A stretch of DNA of 64,000 bases from Atopsyche davidsoni (GCA_022113835.1 JAILWY010000023.1:8990001-9054000); one strand, 5' to 3'. Positions 33,321 to 46,252 are shown, numbered from the stretch's first letter. Notes: generated from the letters alone by a model not told the origin. Numbers and translations: made by a program.

Positions 33321-36300
33321 AGCCCAGCCTACTGGGGATTTTATATTTCAACATTTATTACAATAATACTTTTAAACTGATTTTTATGAATAATTATCAA
33401 TATTACAATAAAAAAGCTATGATTTTTATAAGGCGTTTTGATTAATACATTCATTGATAATAACAAATCTAAAAATCGCCCAACGATGATACATAATGTG
33501 TCGAAAAACCACCGAACGGAGTCGTGAGTGTTCCTTCAAACTTTGATGATACCTATTTGTCAGTTACAGCAGGTAGACTGTATAAACGTCATATTGCCAT
33601 CCTTCAAGTTCTTTGACGGTAGAATTCAACGAAATATAGTTTATCAGGCGACATTGATAATTTTGGCAACTAGTAACTACGAGCTTTTATATAATACAAC
33701 AAAATTTTATTTAAAAATTATATAAATAATATCATTACATAAATAGCATGCTAATAATTCTAAAAAATAGACTTTTTACAAATTGCAGTTGTTTATACCA
33801 ATATTCGAAAATAAAAGTATAAACTTTGAATTTCTCAAGACAAAAGGTTCTCCGATGTATACTTATGATGTATACCGATGTTTATTCCTTACTTGCGGTG
33901 ATAGGTTGTCCTCTTTTGAAAGTGTAATGTTTTAAGTAGTTAACCCTGTTCACTTGTCAAATAAAACAGCATAAAATGCAAACAGATAAGCAAGATAAAA
34001 CATATACAAGATTGCATTAAATATGTAATAACTTCAGTCATCACCACAACGTGTCGTATAAGTCTAATATAATATCCAGTACCACAAAAAGCACGTCCAG
34101 CCGACGCCGTATATTGCACATGAGGGGATTCCCGCCGCAGTCCGCGATATCAAGTTTGCCAATAAATTAGGAGATACAGTCGGGGAAGTTCGCTTTACGG
34201 CCGCGGCCCAATAATGCTCTCGTGTCTTCGAATCGTGAACCGGAAACCTTTCCGGAATGCCAAATAGACAATATCCCGCATTACAAAAATATTCCTTACC
34301 ACGTGTAATGTAGCCCGGAAAAGGTCAACACCTTCCTGCCAAAATACGGTACCTAATATTTTTTCAAAATATACTTATAATTTTAAATATACTTAGCAAA
34401 AAATTGACCCTCAATATATTGCCGTTTTTAAGAATTTCAAAATAAATGATTAAATACAGCAATATAATATATGGAGAATGAAAGAATATTCAATAATTTT
34501 AAATAATAATATATCATTATATTTGCTGCAATTTGAAAATTTCATTTAATTATACATTTATTCTTATCATATTTAAAATATTCATATTAAAAACCTTACA
34601 AATAATGAATATTTTATAAACTTTTCTTATTTATTTAATACGTCATAATATTTACTTTTTTGCCAGATACTGTACTTTGACGGGAAGGTATCGGTATGGG
34701 AAAATTCTGGGCCAGTACCTAATACCGAGATGACCTATCAATTTTAATGACTAGGTATGTATATTTGCTTCTACATTGAAGGGAAGCGAACCATCGTTGA
34801 TAAAATTGCCGATCGGAGCGGCGCTGGGTAGCAAGTGGAGGTGATTCTGATTTTCGGTTTGTGTATTTTTTATTTATAAATCGACAAGAATTCGCGTCAC
34901 GTCGCGTCGCCGATGTTTCGGATCTCGCTTTCTAGTTCTGCTGCATTCGTATGAGAGGTAATAATGGCCACCAGTATTATCTCTAGATTGTTTTTTGACA
35001 TGTACATCGATCGAATCGATCGTGCCTCTGAACAAGCGATCGGCTTTCCTCGAGCGGAGAAAAGTACACAATGCTCTGGAATGAGCGACGATAGTGGATA
35101 ATTAAATATTGGCAGTCGCCGGTTGCGGGGTTCGATAGACTATTAATGAAGTATCATTTAGAAAATGTCGGTAATATTTCCGAGAAGGAATGAAAAGTCC
35201 ACTCGATTATAATTATGAGGGGTAATCAAAGATCACGCTGCGCTCACACGAAAGCCAAAGGCAAATAACTCATTATTTACATGCCAAGTTACGTAAAATG
35301 TTTACTTATTGAATGTAATGACTCGAATTCGGCCGCATGCTTCGTGTCGTTTTATAAAATTTTGATGGAGAGATCGGATACTGTTTACTTTTACTTTGTG
35401 GACACATCGGTTAAAAGTCATGAACTGCGTGTATTGTATGTAGACTTATTTGTACACGTAATTACTAAATTGCCCAATAGTGTACGTAGTGACATATTCG
35501 GAAATTCCATTTTTCAGTGGGTAATGTTTGAGTTTATTGAACCGATATAAAAATAAAAATTTTCAGTCTGCATTACTGTACAAGTGGCACAATGATTGTA
35601 ATTTCGTTTAGCATTTGTAGTTAAATATTGATTGATCGGTTTGAGGAAGTGACGTTTGCTTACATAAATGAAAAACATTCCTTCAGTTTAGAAGATCCAA
35701 AAAGGAAGCGCCGGATTTCCGTTGACATGAGTACTTATTTTCGACCACTCCCGCAGAAGACGTGGCTCAAGTGCGGTCCGCCATCACATCCTGAGTCGGT
35801 GACGAGCATTTGACGTTAAATTTACATGAGACAAAGTTTGCTTGTTTACAAATAAACTGGCCCTATTGTTGAATGCAAATGAACCGTGGCCAGTTTCAAC
35901 TTCCGGATTTATCTTTAGAAGCTCTGTTGATGAAAAGGAAACGGTACTTTTTTTAATAACTTCAATACATGTTTTATGAACTTCAAAGCATTAAAAATAA
36001 ACTATCAGTGAATTTTATATCACACATTAAAAGTAAGGGAAATAAATACGTGGTAAGTTAATATGATTATTATTTGCTAAGCAAAAGAAAACTTTTCATC
36101 ATAAATCCGTCAATATTACAGATTTTCGAACAAGGGATTGATATTTATCATATTATTTTATTAAAATTTACAATTAATTAAGGCAGTAAAATACACTTTG
36201 TTAAGATTTGTTTTTCTAACATTCTACCTCGCGTTCTATTCTTAAGAGAGGGGAACGATGGCTCAATTATTGTGTTTTACTAATGAATCGGAGGAAAAGC

Positions 36301-37047
36301 TACATTCGAGTATAACTAGATGGGCGGGGGGATGCTGTGAAAGTGAGACATTAGTATTGCACGGTGAGGATGAACCTTGGCGGTCGCGGATTCTTCCGAC
36401 GTAGGAGTTGGCTCGGCTGAGAGTCTCCTGGTGTCGCGGGTGCGGAATGCGGTCCGTCTGGTCGCATTCCTGAGCCTTCAGGGCTCCAGCACCGCCGGAC
36501 CAGCCGAAGCGACCGGAGACAACCGACATTTCATCATTCACACGACCTTATTCGCAGCAACATCAGATGCAAGTCTATGTCAAAGTGACGAATCAACTCC
36601 CAGATAGTTATGTTAACAAAGGAAAGTAAAAAAATCAGTACACATTCAGTAATACATAAAATTGCTCATTCTATTAAATTACTTTTATTAGGTTATCCAT
36701 GAGTTTAAAAATCAAAAGATATTTACAAGCGATATTTTTTACATGATATATGCTTTTAATCCAGAGTATGCGAATTGGGATCAGGCCCGTTTCGATTCTG
36801 TAGCTTATTTTTAAATAAAAAAAAACAATTAGATTATAAAGTAATAGTTAAAATCATACTTAAGAGATATAATTCATTCTATGTTCAGTGCCATGGGTTG
36901 ATATATATCTAATTTCTTACTATCATAAACCAGTGAATGCGATATCTAGTAATTAAACATACGATTACCAGACCTGTTCGACAAGTAATTTCTACCAGAC
37001 GTTGTATAACGATTGAATAAAAAAACCATCTCTTGTTGTTTACTCAG
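33321..37047. other. AT-rich intergenic DNA
   Basis: No splice-supported gene. It includes the small ORF at 35281-35550. A GC-balanced patch at 36360-36540 has open frames on both strands and self-complementary GGTCCGTCTGGT-like segments. AT-rich inverted segments occur near 34450-34530. Confidence 0.35.
35281..35550 (+). CDS. Hypothetical 89-codon ORF
   Basis: Opens with ATG (MPSYVKCLLIECNDSNSAAC) and runs to TAA without interruption in a region of about 38% GC, where 89 codons is longer than expected by chance. The protein is mixed in character, with aromatic and aliphatic residues (DTVYFYFVDTSVKS) and no obvious transmembrane run, repeat or motif. No promoter, splice site or poly(A) signal is convincing. 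It may be a relic of a mobile element, a small gene or chance. Confidence 0.18.
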   Translation: MPSYVKCLLIECNDSNSAACFVSFYKILMERSDTVYFYFVDTSVKSHELRVLYVDLFVHVITKLPNSVRSDIFGNSIFQWVMFEFIEPI

Positions 37048-37221
37048 AGGTCGATCGAACAGCACTGTCGGCAGACTGAGCACCTTCCTTCTCCTGCACT
37101 GGAGACGCTAGCGAGTGAAGATTGCGAAGTCCCTGCAGTGCGGGCTGGACAACTGCACCGCCGGCCAATCAGCAAGATCGCAAGATTTTGCACGAGAGCA
37201 ATATCGACTATTGGGAATTAA
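37048..37221 (+). other. Candidate plus-strand terminal exon
   Basis: A good acceptor (catctcttgttgtttactcag) is followed by 57 open codons in phase 0 (RSIEQHCRQTEHLPSPALET at the start) with GC-balanced codons, then TAA. An AATAAA lies 84 nt downstream at 37305-37310. Composition falls back to AT-rich at the stop. A second frame is also open from about 37115. I recognise no family; it could be the 3' end of a plus-strand transcript or a mobile-element fragment. Confidence 0.25.
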
Positions 37222-40200
37222 TATTTGCTATGCGCATTCTAGCAACATTAAGAAGAATAGATGGATTATCTATTATTCATTAAATTATAAATATTTTGAT
37301 ATAAAATAAAACACACATTATTAATTTTTCATCGTATGTCTACAAAAAAAATGAACTTTTTTAAGTATAAAAATTAAATTATATTTTATTATTATATTAA
37401 AAACTTAGTTTTGTTAGTCTCACTTAAATCGATTAAAATAATGTAAAAATATCAATTCTAATTCAGAATACTTATGTACCACAACAGGTTAGTCAATAAC
37501 ATACTTTATATTAGCTAATGTAAATATTCAGATAGGTAGTTTTGTTGTTAAAAATAACCTATATAGTTTAATTTAAGTCGAACGAAGTTATTTTACAATA
37601 CTTTTTCAAAATACTTTATGAGATGTTTATGTATGCATCGTAGTTTTAGTGCATATTGAAACAAAAAAGTAATAAATTAAAATTTATATTGAATATATAC
37701 ACTAATTTAATAATTTTATCGTATTAAATTATAGGTATTACGAATATCAGTTTAAACCATATCAAGATTACAATCTAGTACTAAAACGGATTTCTCATAA
37801 AAAAAGTGTTATTCTGTTTGTCGAAGGTGTTATCGGCGACAAGTATACGTATCAATCGTGTGTCGCGCTTATTTAATAATAATAATAAAAAATCTTTTGT
37901 AATGCTCATACACAAAAGCGACAAAAACGAAACGAATCGAACCGGTTCCCATCCGAAATTCTTCTGAAATTTCTCAAACAAAACAGAAAAAGCAATAGAA
38001 AGTAATCCCATTACGGCGGCGCGAGGAGAAACGTCCATACAAAAATGCAGCCCGTCTCGAAATGAGATCGAATTCTTTACATTTTAACGGGCGCGAATTC
38101 TCGAGCGACTGTTCGCGCGGACCCTGGCGGCGAGTTTACCGTTGGACCAGCGCGGGCGGCGCATTGTTCTGCAAGCCGAATCTTGCAATTACTGTAAAAC
38201 CGAAATCGACGAGGCTGCAGGCAGAAGCGCGGGCACGCCGGAAGACACGCCGCTTCCCACATGGCGACCGTTGAAAGAAAGAGCCTTATCTGAGAAATCT
38301 CATCACCTGGAAAATACAATGCTCAACACAAATGCGATCGCCAATCCACTTGGTGTTTGTAACTAAACACAACACATTATTGTGTGTATTGACACATAGT
38401 AAAAAAATAATAAGTTAAGCAGTTTATACGGTGGTGCTACTATATATTATACAAGACTCAAAGCTCGGCTTGCTAAATTTAAAGATTGTTTACAAAGTCA
38501 CCAGAACCCTCCGTAGAAGTATTCTCTCAATAAAAAATGTTGTTATTTTTATATTAAAACTGTAAAAGCAATCACACCTAATTTCTTAACCGATGTTAAT
38601 AATAAACAGTCTGGTATTATTTGGGTATTAAAGAGCGTATCCGGTGTAAAGCCTTTTCAAGACTGACAGGCGACGGTTCAAGCAATTCACTTTCTAATCA
38701 CTGCATCCTGTTTAGTACGAGTGTGGATTCAATCCGTGAACTCTAATCGATAAACTCCGAAGTTCTCCAAAGATAGTGCTGTAGGGCTGCACGTACCGCG
38801 GGCAAAAGTCTGCACGCGGTGGTGCGCCCTAGCTTTGGCGGCAAAGCAAGCCAGTTTGATTTTATCTAATCTTTTACACAAAAGTCTTAAGTGGAATTTA
38901 GTATGAACGTAACCATATATGCACCATGCACACGTAACGCAAGAATAAAAAAAACCTAGCAATACCTTCAATATCATTACCAATAGCAACAGATATTTTG
39001 GTTAAATTAATAAATATTACAATTAATTAATTTAGAAGTAAGACAATTTAAGGCTAAATATTTAAGAATAAAATATTTATTATTGGATATTGAAATGTAT
39101 ACATTGTGGTAGTAGTAGTATAAATACTCGTTTATGTAATAATAGCTTGAAAGTGAGTTAAATTGCGTTGATTTGTAAGAAAATATCGTTGAAATACTAT
39201 AAAAAGTATGGTATGGTACACATTCAATAGAAATTGATAACTAAATATTGTATCCTATATAATGAATCGGGCTTTTGGGATTGTGGAGCATTACCCCCCT
39301 GGGTGGGTTCAGAGCGGTGCGTGCGTCTCGGCACGTCCACGCTGTTTATTTCAGCCCGCCGGTGACAAACATCTAAAACGTCAAATGGTTGCTGGATACA
39401 GTGGCGCGCAGTCAATACAAGAAATAATGCGTTAAATACCATCAAATATATTTAAAAAAATATATATTTAGGTATACTAGAAGATACGTAATCTACGTAC
39501 GACCACAATTTTCAAAACTATTCATTAATTATATACAAGTAAATGTTATTTATTGCGTGTACTTTGCCTTTAATGAATATAGTGTAAAAATACTACTGTT
39601 AGTTTAGTGAAAAGTGATTTTTTCCAAATGGTTTTTCTACACAACACTATTGAGCTTTAAAACTCATTCATGGTCTTACTTAAAATACGAAAATGTTTTT
39701 ACAACAGCATTTTCACAATTTATATAGATAACTACTCGCTGAATGTTATTTGATATCATATTCAAATTTATTATTTAGAAAAAATTTACAAAAGATAATT
39801 TTATAAACTTATTGATTTTTTTAACAAAAGCAAAGTGTAAACAGTTACCCTTAACCGATTGCGGTTTCCCGTCTCAACTCATTCAAGGCACATGACTAAT
39901 GTCATATTTATAGCAATGCTCAGCATCTGCTGGAACTTCGTTGGAATGCAGCAAGTGGATCAATGGAGATTTACTGAGGCAAAATTGGAAGTACAGTTAT
40001 TAATATATTGCATTGTTTTATGAAATGTTATTGTATAGTAAAAAACACAACGTTTAAGTATATTAAAGCTATAAAATATTTATCATATTAAAGTAGTTTT
40101 ATATAAACTTGAACTATTATATTATAACTTATTATAACTATTGAATTCAACACTTAATTTAGCCTTAAAATCATGATTATCAGATATTCATTTTTTAAAG

Positions 40201-40269
40201 GAGTTTCGTATATTATATATGGAAATTTATTCTCTAAGTAATAAGATATATTATTTTATAAAATAAAAG
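37222..40269. other. AT-rich intergenic DNA
   Basis: Very AT-rich, with GC-balanced patches at 38050-38280 and 39270-39400. In the first, a minus-strand acceptor gcattgtattttccag|GTGATG precedes an open, Cys/Arg-rich frame that I could not close with a donor. No gene is assigned apart from the ORF at 39224-39442. Confidence 0.35.
39224..39442 (-). CDS. Hypothetical 72-codon ORF, possibly mobile-element derived
   Basis: ATG at 39442 opens MVFNALFLVLTARHCIQQPF and continues through a polar stretch (RRAEINSVDVPRRTHRSEPT) to TGA. Its GC-balanced middle contrasts sharply with the AT-rich flanks, as expected of a fragment of an inserted element. The family is not identified. It has no splice sites or transcription signals. 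Confidence 0.2.
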   Translation of the reverse strand: MVFNALFLVLTARHCIQQPFDVLDVCHRRAEINSVDVPRRTHRSEPTQGGNAPQSQKPDSLYRIQYLVINFY

Positions 40270-40437
40270 TAGTTGTTGGCGACGGAGAGCTAGGTATATC
40301 CTCGGAGGAGGCTCTAGCTCACGTTCTTTCCTCTTCGGGTTTAGCTTACAAATTCGCCAAGGTTCATAAGCTATCAGTAGACTGTATATTAGGTAATTCA
40401 AACAATTCGTTCGTGTAATCTTTTATTTCATCAACTT

Positions 40438-40556
40438 TTATAAGATACTCGTTTATCATTTTACAAGACACTTATTTATTATAAATTTCAGACATTTACT
40501 TTGTTATAAGATACTTATTTAACCAATTTTGTATAAGACACTTATTTAAACACTTT
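40438..40556. repeat. Degenerate tandem repeat TATAAGAYACTTATTTA
   Basis: Four clear copies and one poor copy at irregular spacing of about 23-42 bp within the GC-balanced block. Each contains a RAGAYACTYRTTTA core. They could be binding sites. Confidence 0.65.
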
Positions 40557-40663
40557 TCAATTTCACTTTGAACCGACAACAGGGGTCGATATACTTCCGA
40601 ACTCGCGGCGGTATATTCAGTGAGGTGTGTAGACCTCCCACGATATTTACGTCACCTGACGCG

Positions 40664-40903
40664 ATGTTAGCACAGAATACGCCAAACCGTGGTCGTATCT
40701 TCACGCACGCGGACGTGGTTTCAACGCGCGTTGCTTTTCCATTCATTGGGGTTTATAAGGCCTACAACGACCATTCCGACAGGTATGAACTTTTCATAAC
40801 CTCGCCGGACTTCACGATAAAACGCAATTTACGTCTCACCGGAGTGGGTGTCTCCGGGCATAGTTACCCCATGAAAACATTTCGAGCACTCGTCGAACAC
40901 TAG
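40664..40903 (+). CDS. Hypothetical 79-codon ORF in the inserted block
   Basis: ATG at 40664 opens MLAQNTPNRGRIFTHADVVS and runs to TAG; the frame is also open upstream to about 40568. Codons are GC-balanced and the peptide is globular in character, with no recognised motif. The opposite strand is open as well over 40546-40746, so coding strand and reality are both uncertain. Confidence 0.15.
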   Translation: MLAQNTPNRGRIFTHADVVSTRVAFPFIGVYKAYNDHSDRYELFITSPDFTIKRNLRLTGVGVSGHSYPMKTFRALVEH

Positions 40904-43900
40904 CCCCTTTGGGGGCTCTCATTGCTCTTTTATACGGTTTATGAACAAAGGAAAAGATGATGTTTTCCTGTTCACACGCCTAGTTATCCGATCTATTTTT
41001 CTGGCTTAATATATCTGCTTACTCGCATATGTAAGTCGTTAAATTTCGAAGTTATAGTGGCGGTTCGGTTATAACAGGCGATCAGCTTTCAAAGTCGCGT
41101 TGTACACGGGGATTCACCAGTTTAAACATAAAAAGCGGCGCCGGTCTGGCGGTCGCCATCACTTTTAACAATAATAAATAACATCTAGATTAAGTTCAAA
41201 TTCAAAGGAATTTATCCAGCCATCGCGTTGGTAATAGTAGTAAAGTCGAATTTTATGATATATTACAATGACATGTTCATTAGTCCCGATACGTTCATTT
41301 ACCGAGTAATATTTATTAATAATGTACAGTTGTTACAATATTTTGTAGGATTTTTTAAAATGTTCACTGAATAATGCATGCTGATTATATTGCACCGAGT
41401 CAATGAGAGATAAAATTTGACTTTCGCAATGCGCCGGAAAACTAAATACCTGGTGACAAATGTTTTAATTTTTTTAAACAGATGGCCAAGAAAAAAATAT
41501 AAATGGTAAATATTGTTTATTTACCGTATTGTAAATATTTCTTAACGCGAATTCTGAACTGTTATTGCATTTAGCTAAAATAATAAACACCGGGTGTTTA
41601 AACGCAATCGTTATGCTAGTGTTTAGTGCATTGTTTGAAGATAAAAGTCATCAAACTCAGGTATTAAATACTACTATTACGTACGTCGCAGAACATATTG
41701 TTAAGAATAGTACGTCATTTGGGATATTTATTACTATTTTACTACACGTGACCAACTGAAGTCTCTGACGGTCTCAAAAGTAATAAATCACGTAAGTGCT
41801 AGGGTTTATCTGAAGCATGATTACATCCGTAGATAAATGGTCCTTTATTTCCGATTAAACAACGAAGAATCTGGAAAAACAATGTTAATACATGTTTTAA
41901 TTACTTTTAGGATAAACCCACATAATTTAGCGATACGATAGAGAATGTCAGTAATACATTGCATTTGAATGAAAATTTTATGAATAAGACAATTTAAATC
42001 CGACCGGTTGGAATTTATTTGGAGTTGTATCGTAAACAACACCTCAAGTAAACAATTAGTAATCGGATGAGATGCCGCGGGTTGAACAATTCTGTGGAGC
42101 GCGTGAAGCTCATCGAATAGCGGAAATTAATAAATTGTATGTGCATAAGTCGATCCACAACGGGTAATTTGATGTAATAAACACAAATATTTTTTTAATA
42201 TCAGAAGAAAATCTATCGAAACTTAGGCAGCAAAACTGGGTCTCGCGAATAAGAAACTAAAACATTGCCCGATTGCGAGAGGAATTTTGCCGAACGGAGC
42301 GGAAGAGCGAGCGACGAGAGAAGAAAAAATAAATCACAATAAAGAGTTCATTGATCGCAATTCACGTTCGCGATCAAAATAGATCGGCGAAATTAGATTG
42401 GCGAATTTTGTGCCGATCGAAGAGATCAGTCCAGCCCGCTGGTCCGCGACGCTCGCCGGACCGTCTGCGACTTCTCGAGAGCTTCCGCTCGGGCCCAGAG
42501 GAGGCCAAGCCGGGGAAAAGCCGGTCATAGCGTCTGGGGTGAGCTACAACGACTCATGGCACACCAAAAATAATTATTTTGACACGTTTTGAGTATAAGT
42601 ATGGTTTGAGGTTTTTAATATACATTTTGTTTTGTTACAATTGCCGCGTAAAACTTTATCATTATTCCATTTTACCTCTAGATAAATATCCTAGATGACA
42701 TATTCAAAATAAATTATCTGCAAGCATCTATGATGTCAAATAAAGCATATGTGATAATGGTGGCGATGTAAAAATGGCAGATCATTTATCACTGTATGGG
42801 TCAAAATATTGCATACTCAATTTCTAATCATTCAACATACTGTCTAAATTGGCAATTCAAAGTTGTTGCATTGGCCTCGAGTGTGGCTGTATAGTATGGT
42901 TTGTTCATATATTGGTAAATTGTCTCAGGGGAGTGGACGACGGAGACACGAGACACGAGACACGATCCATCACCGGCCTGAGAGCAGCGCAGTCTCACGA
43001 CCGAGTTGGGTGAATTTCTAACGGTGAAAGTGAGCATGATCACCTCTGCCTTGCGTTAAAGAAACGATATCGCTTGTACGGTAAAAACCCAGAATAATCG
43101 GTCGGAGATTATTTACATCGCGGTCGTGGTCGCTTTTGTATTGTCTCGAGATTTGCATGAAGAGAGTTAAAGAACTTTCAACGGTAAAAAAAATTTTAGT
43201 GAGCAACGAATTGCAATAAATTTCTTCATATACAGCGTACCGAAATTGGAGTACTGCTTGTAGATATGTTGTTGTAAGCGGGAAAAGTATTTCCCTTTCT
43301 ATTTAAATAGATTTTAAAATGATGATGTACTGACGGAGAACTATGTTATTTTTATGTGCCTCAATCATCATAAATGACCTTTATAAATCAAATCCAATAT
43401 CCTGTGTAAAATTCCACTTTCATATTTATAAACAAATGTATTTTTTGTGATTTTTTTTTTTATTATGGCTAGTAAAGGCCACTTTTCTTTTTGGAATTTT
43501 CAAACGAATTGAAAATAATTTAAATCAACTTTCATTACTAACCAGATAAAAATATATTTTAAGTGAAAAATAAAAGTACACATATTAAAGTTATCACAAA
43601 ACAGTGGCAACAAATAATAAGGAAATTTACCTAATGAAAACTGTAACTGAGACGTTATGATAAGTTACATTGTTTACCTAGACTCAGTGCACATAACTGG
43701 GTTCTCAGGTTTATAACACACCATTGTATTCAAAATATTGAATTGCAAATAAAATAAAGTTTTACTCCCAACTTTACTTGCGTTATCGTACGTTAAATAG
43801 GTAAATACATACTCTGTGTTTAGTAATGGGATAATATGAAAAATTATACACTAACATGCCTTATTGCTTATTTTTATAGAAGGGAACTGCTATCAAAAGT

Positions 43901-44823
43901 TTGTAAGTTCCAAGTGCGCGCCCTCCCAGCCACCAACAACCCGTGCGGGCACGCGAAGGGCGCCACCCCCTGTGGTGGTAAATGTGGCTCCCAGGAATTG
44001 TAAATATTTTGTGTTACGGTAATTGGTTACCGATTCGTAGACCCAAGACTTGCATAATTCATGGTTACGAGCGCACAGCTGTTGTTCTTAAGAAAAGTTT
44101 AAAGTTTTTACGATATAGCCAAGATAAAAGTTAAGCACAAGATTTAACCATATAACATAATTTCAACCATGCCACCCACCATGGTTACGCATTTATCTTT
44201 TTAACATTACTATATAGTTCGTGGTGTCCATAGGTATTCGTTCATTTATCTGGCGCTATTGAGTTTTTATAATAAAACAAGTTTAATATTAACAATAAAT
44301 CTTGGATACTTTAGTATTAATGAATGTATGTATAGGAATAACAAATAAATATATAGTTATAGTATAGATAGTTGTGAAAAAAGATTTAATCATTAAAACA
44401 GCACATTAAATCTAAATGTAAACTGGAACCAACGTTACAAAAAAAATATATATTTAAGATTGTTTATATTTAGTATAAATCTGTGAAACGGTGATAGAGT
44501 TTTTACTTGACACAATATAAATAAGCGGGCGCTTAATCTCTTCATGAAGGATAATGCAGGAAAGGACGCCTTCCGGGGGGATAGCATCTGCTCCCGAGCA
44601 GCCTCGCGTGGGGTGAAATATGTGCGGAAAAGGATGGAAATCCATTTCCTGGCTGTACTTCCTCGCGCCGTCCTCATTCTTCTGCAGCGGCCGCCGCCTT
44701 GCAAATGAGAATTGATGCGGCAGTCGCACTTTCCAGGGGCCAGGCAAATATTACGCCTTAATATTTTGCCAGATTTGATTAAGTCATATGTTATCCACAC
44801 AAAAAAACTACATATTTATTTTA

Positions 44824-44953
<130 letters not shown>

Positions 44954-45302
44954 TAAGCTTAATGTTTAAAAATAAAATAATACTGCTTAATTTATTTTTT
45001 TAGTATTCACGTAGGAGCGTTGCGGTTTATCATGGAGCTTATTTATGGGAACTGTTTTTCTGCGCATACAAATGACCACCGACATACATAGAAACAGATT
45101 TTTCGGAGAATTCATGCACAAATGCACAGTTAAGTGACCGACCGCGATGCACTGCAATATCGGATAAAAATAGCGTTAAGAAATGCACAAGGTAGCTGTT
45201 AATCGGACAGTCATACTTATTACATTCCTACAACTCAGTTCCCTGTACCAGTACAGTATCAAATATAGCGAGATTAGACGCATTTGAAGTCAAAATTGAA
45301 AT

Positions 45303-45328
45303 TTATATATATATATATATATATATAA
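45303..45328. repeat. Short (TA)n microsatellite
   Basis: About 13 TA units. Confidence 0.95.
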
Positions 45329-45481
45329 TTTAGTAAAAAACGGTATATAGACTGCACGTTTTTTTTTTATATGGTTTTTAATTATAAATGCTTGCAAAGG
45401 TAGCAAAAGAGTAAATTAAGGAAACCTCGAATTAAATAAACAAAATTCCAATGTTTTAATTCTTCGGACGTAAAAACTCAC

Positions 45482-45930
45482 CGGAATAAAAAGTGCACTC
45501 GGCGGGGCGGAGAGGGCGGAGAGGGCGGAGAGGGCGGAGAGGGCGGAGAGGGCCGAGAGGGCCAAGAAGGCGGAGAGGACGAAGAGGGCGGAGAGGGCAG
45601 AGAGGGTGGAGAGCGCGGAGGCGGGAAAGAGTTGACAAAAAAGCAAGCGCGGTGAGAGGCGGTCGGGAGCGGAGGTCGACGCCGCAGCTGCCGCGCCGCA
45701 CCTGCGCCAACACTCCTCACTCCTCACTCCTCGCTCCTCACTCCTCGGGTCCTTCCAGCGGGCCCCGGAGGCATCGACATGGAGGCAGCGCCGATTTATA
45801 CCGACTATATTTTAAGTATTATGGCCAGACAGCCGCTGTTCTTGTTCTTGATCGAGTGGCCGCATCTTTAGCCCCCTACACGCGCGCGACACAACTTGCG
45901 GCCGACATGCAATTACTCGATAGCGTCCTA
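45482..45930 (-). promoter_or_regulatory. CpG island with polypyrimidine minisatellite and donor
   Basis: A CpG-rich island whose left edge, on the minus strand, ends TTTTTATTCCG|GTGAGTTTT, a strong donor. Directly upstream of it is a run of about 13 copies of TCCGCCCTC (GGCGGAGAG on plus, 45500-45620), then ACTCCTC repeats at 45714-45752. On the minus strand the array is an unusually long polypyrimidine tract, so this could be a first exon with its promoter or an acceptor region. Long Leu/Ser and Arg/Gly frames here are repeat-driven. Confidence 0.3.
45500..45620. repeat. 9-bp GGCGGAGAG minisatellite
   Basis: About 13 tandem copies with single-base variants, the purine-rich strand being plus. 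A purine/pyrimidine mirror of this kind can form triplex DNA. Confidence 0.93.
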
Positions 45931-46223
45931 TTTTGCGTTGTTTACTCAGGCAAAACTATTTAAAAAAAAACACCCAAAATAAAGGGACGCTATTGGTTGA
46001 TTTCAAATCGGTTACGAGAGGGCTTTAAATCGAGTTGTATCGATGACACCAAAACAAACTTTTTTTTTTATTGAAACGCGAGAGAGTCACGTTAACTTTA
46101 CCCCTCTCTCAGGAAAAATATGAAAGTTTGATATTTTTAAATGTGCAGTTTATTTGTGTAGCATTTTAAAAATATATAATATGGTTTATTGGAATATTGT
46201 TGTTGAAAATCGTATTATTTGAG

Positions 46224-46252
46224 GAAAGCTCTTACCTAAAATAAAACAATTT
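46224..46252 (-). promoter_or_regulatory. Possible recursive (zero-length exon) splice site
   Basis: The minus strand reads attgttttattttag|GTAAGAGC: a pyrimidine-rich acceptor joined directly to a donor. This is the form of ratchet sites used in very long insect introns. It lies between the candidate exons at 50049-50096 and 25328-25357 on the same strand. One such match in 64 kb of AT-rich DNA can arise by chance. Confidence 0.25.

Larger units (their letters stand above)
40270..41180. mobile_element. GC-balanced block of likely inserted origin
   Basis: About 900 bp of GC-balanced DNA set in AT desert. The ends carry imperfect inverted similarity (AAAAGT, a few bases, TGGCGAC at the left; the complement of AAAAGTGATGGCGACC at the right). 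At the left is a GAGCTAG...CTAGCTC stem, followed by four degenerate copies of TATAAGATACTTATTTA at 40438-40556. On the minus strand a TATAAAAG box at 40934-40927 lies 5' of an AGCCCC/GGGGCT hairpin. A TATA box, internal short repeats and GGCGAC termini would fit a solo long terminal repeat or a non-autonomous DNA element. No protein of a known element is present. Confidence 0.35.

Noticed and set aside
45416..45963. Leu/Ser- and Arg/Gly-rich frames of 80-156 codons
   Set aside because: Driven by the 9-bp minisatellite; all three frames on one strand are open.
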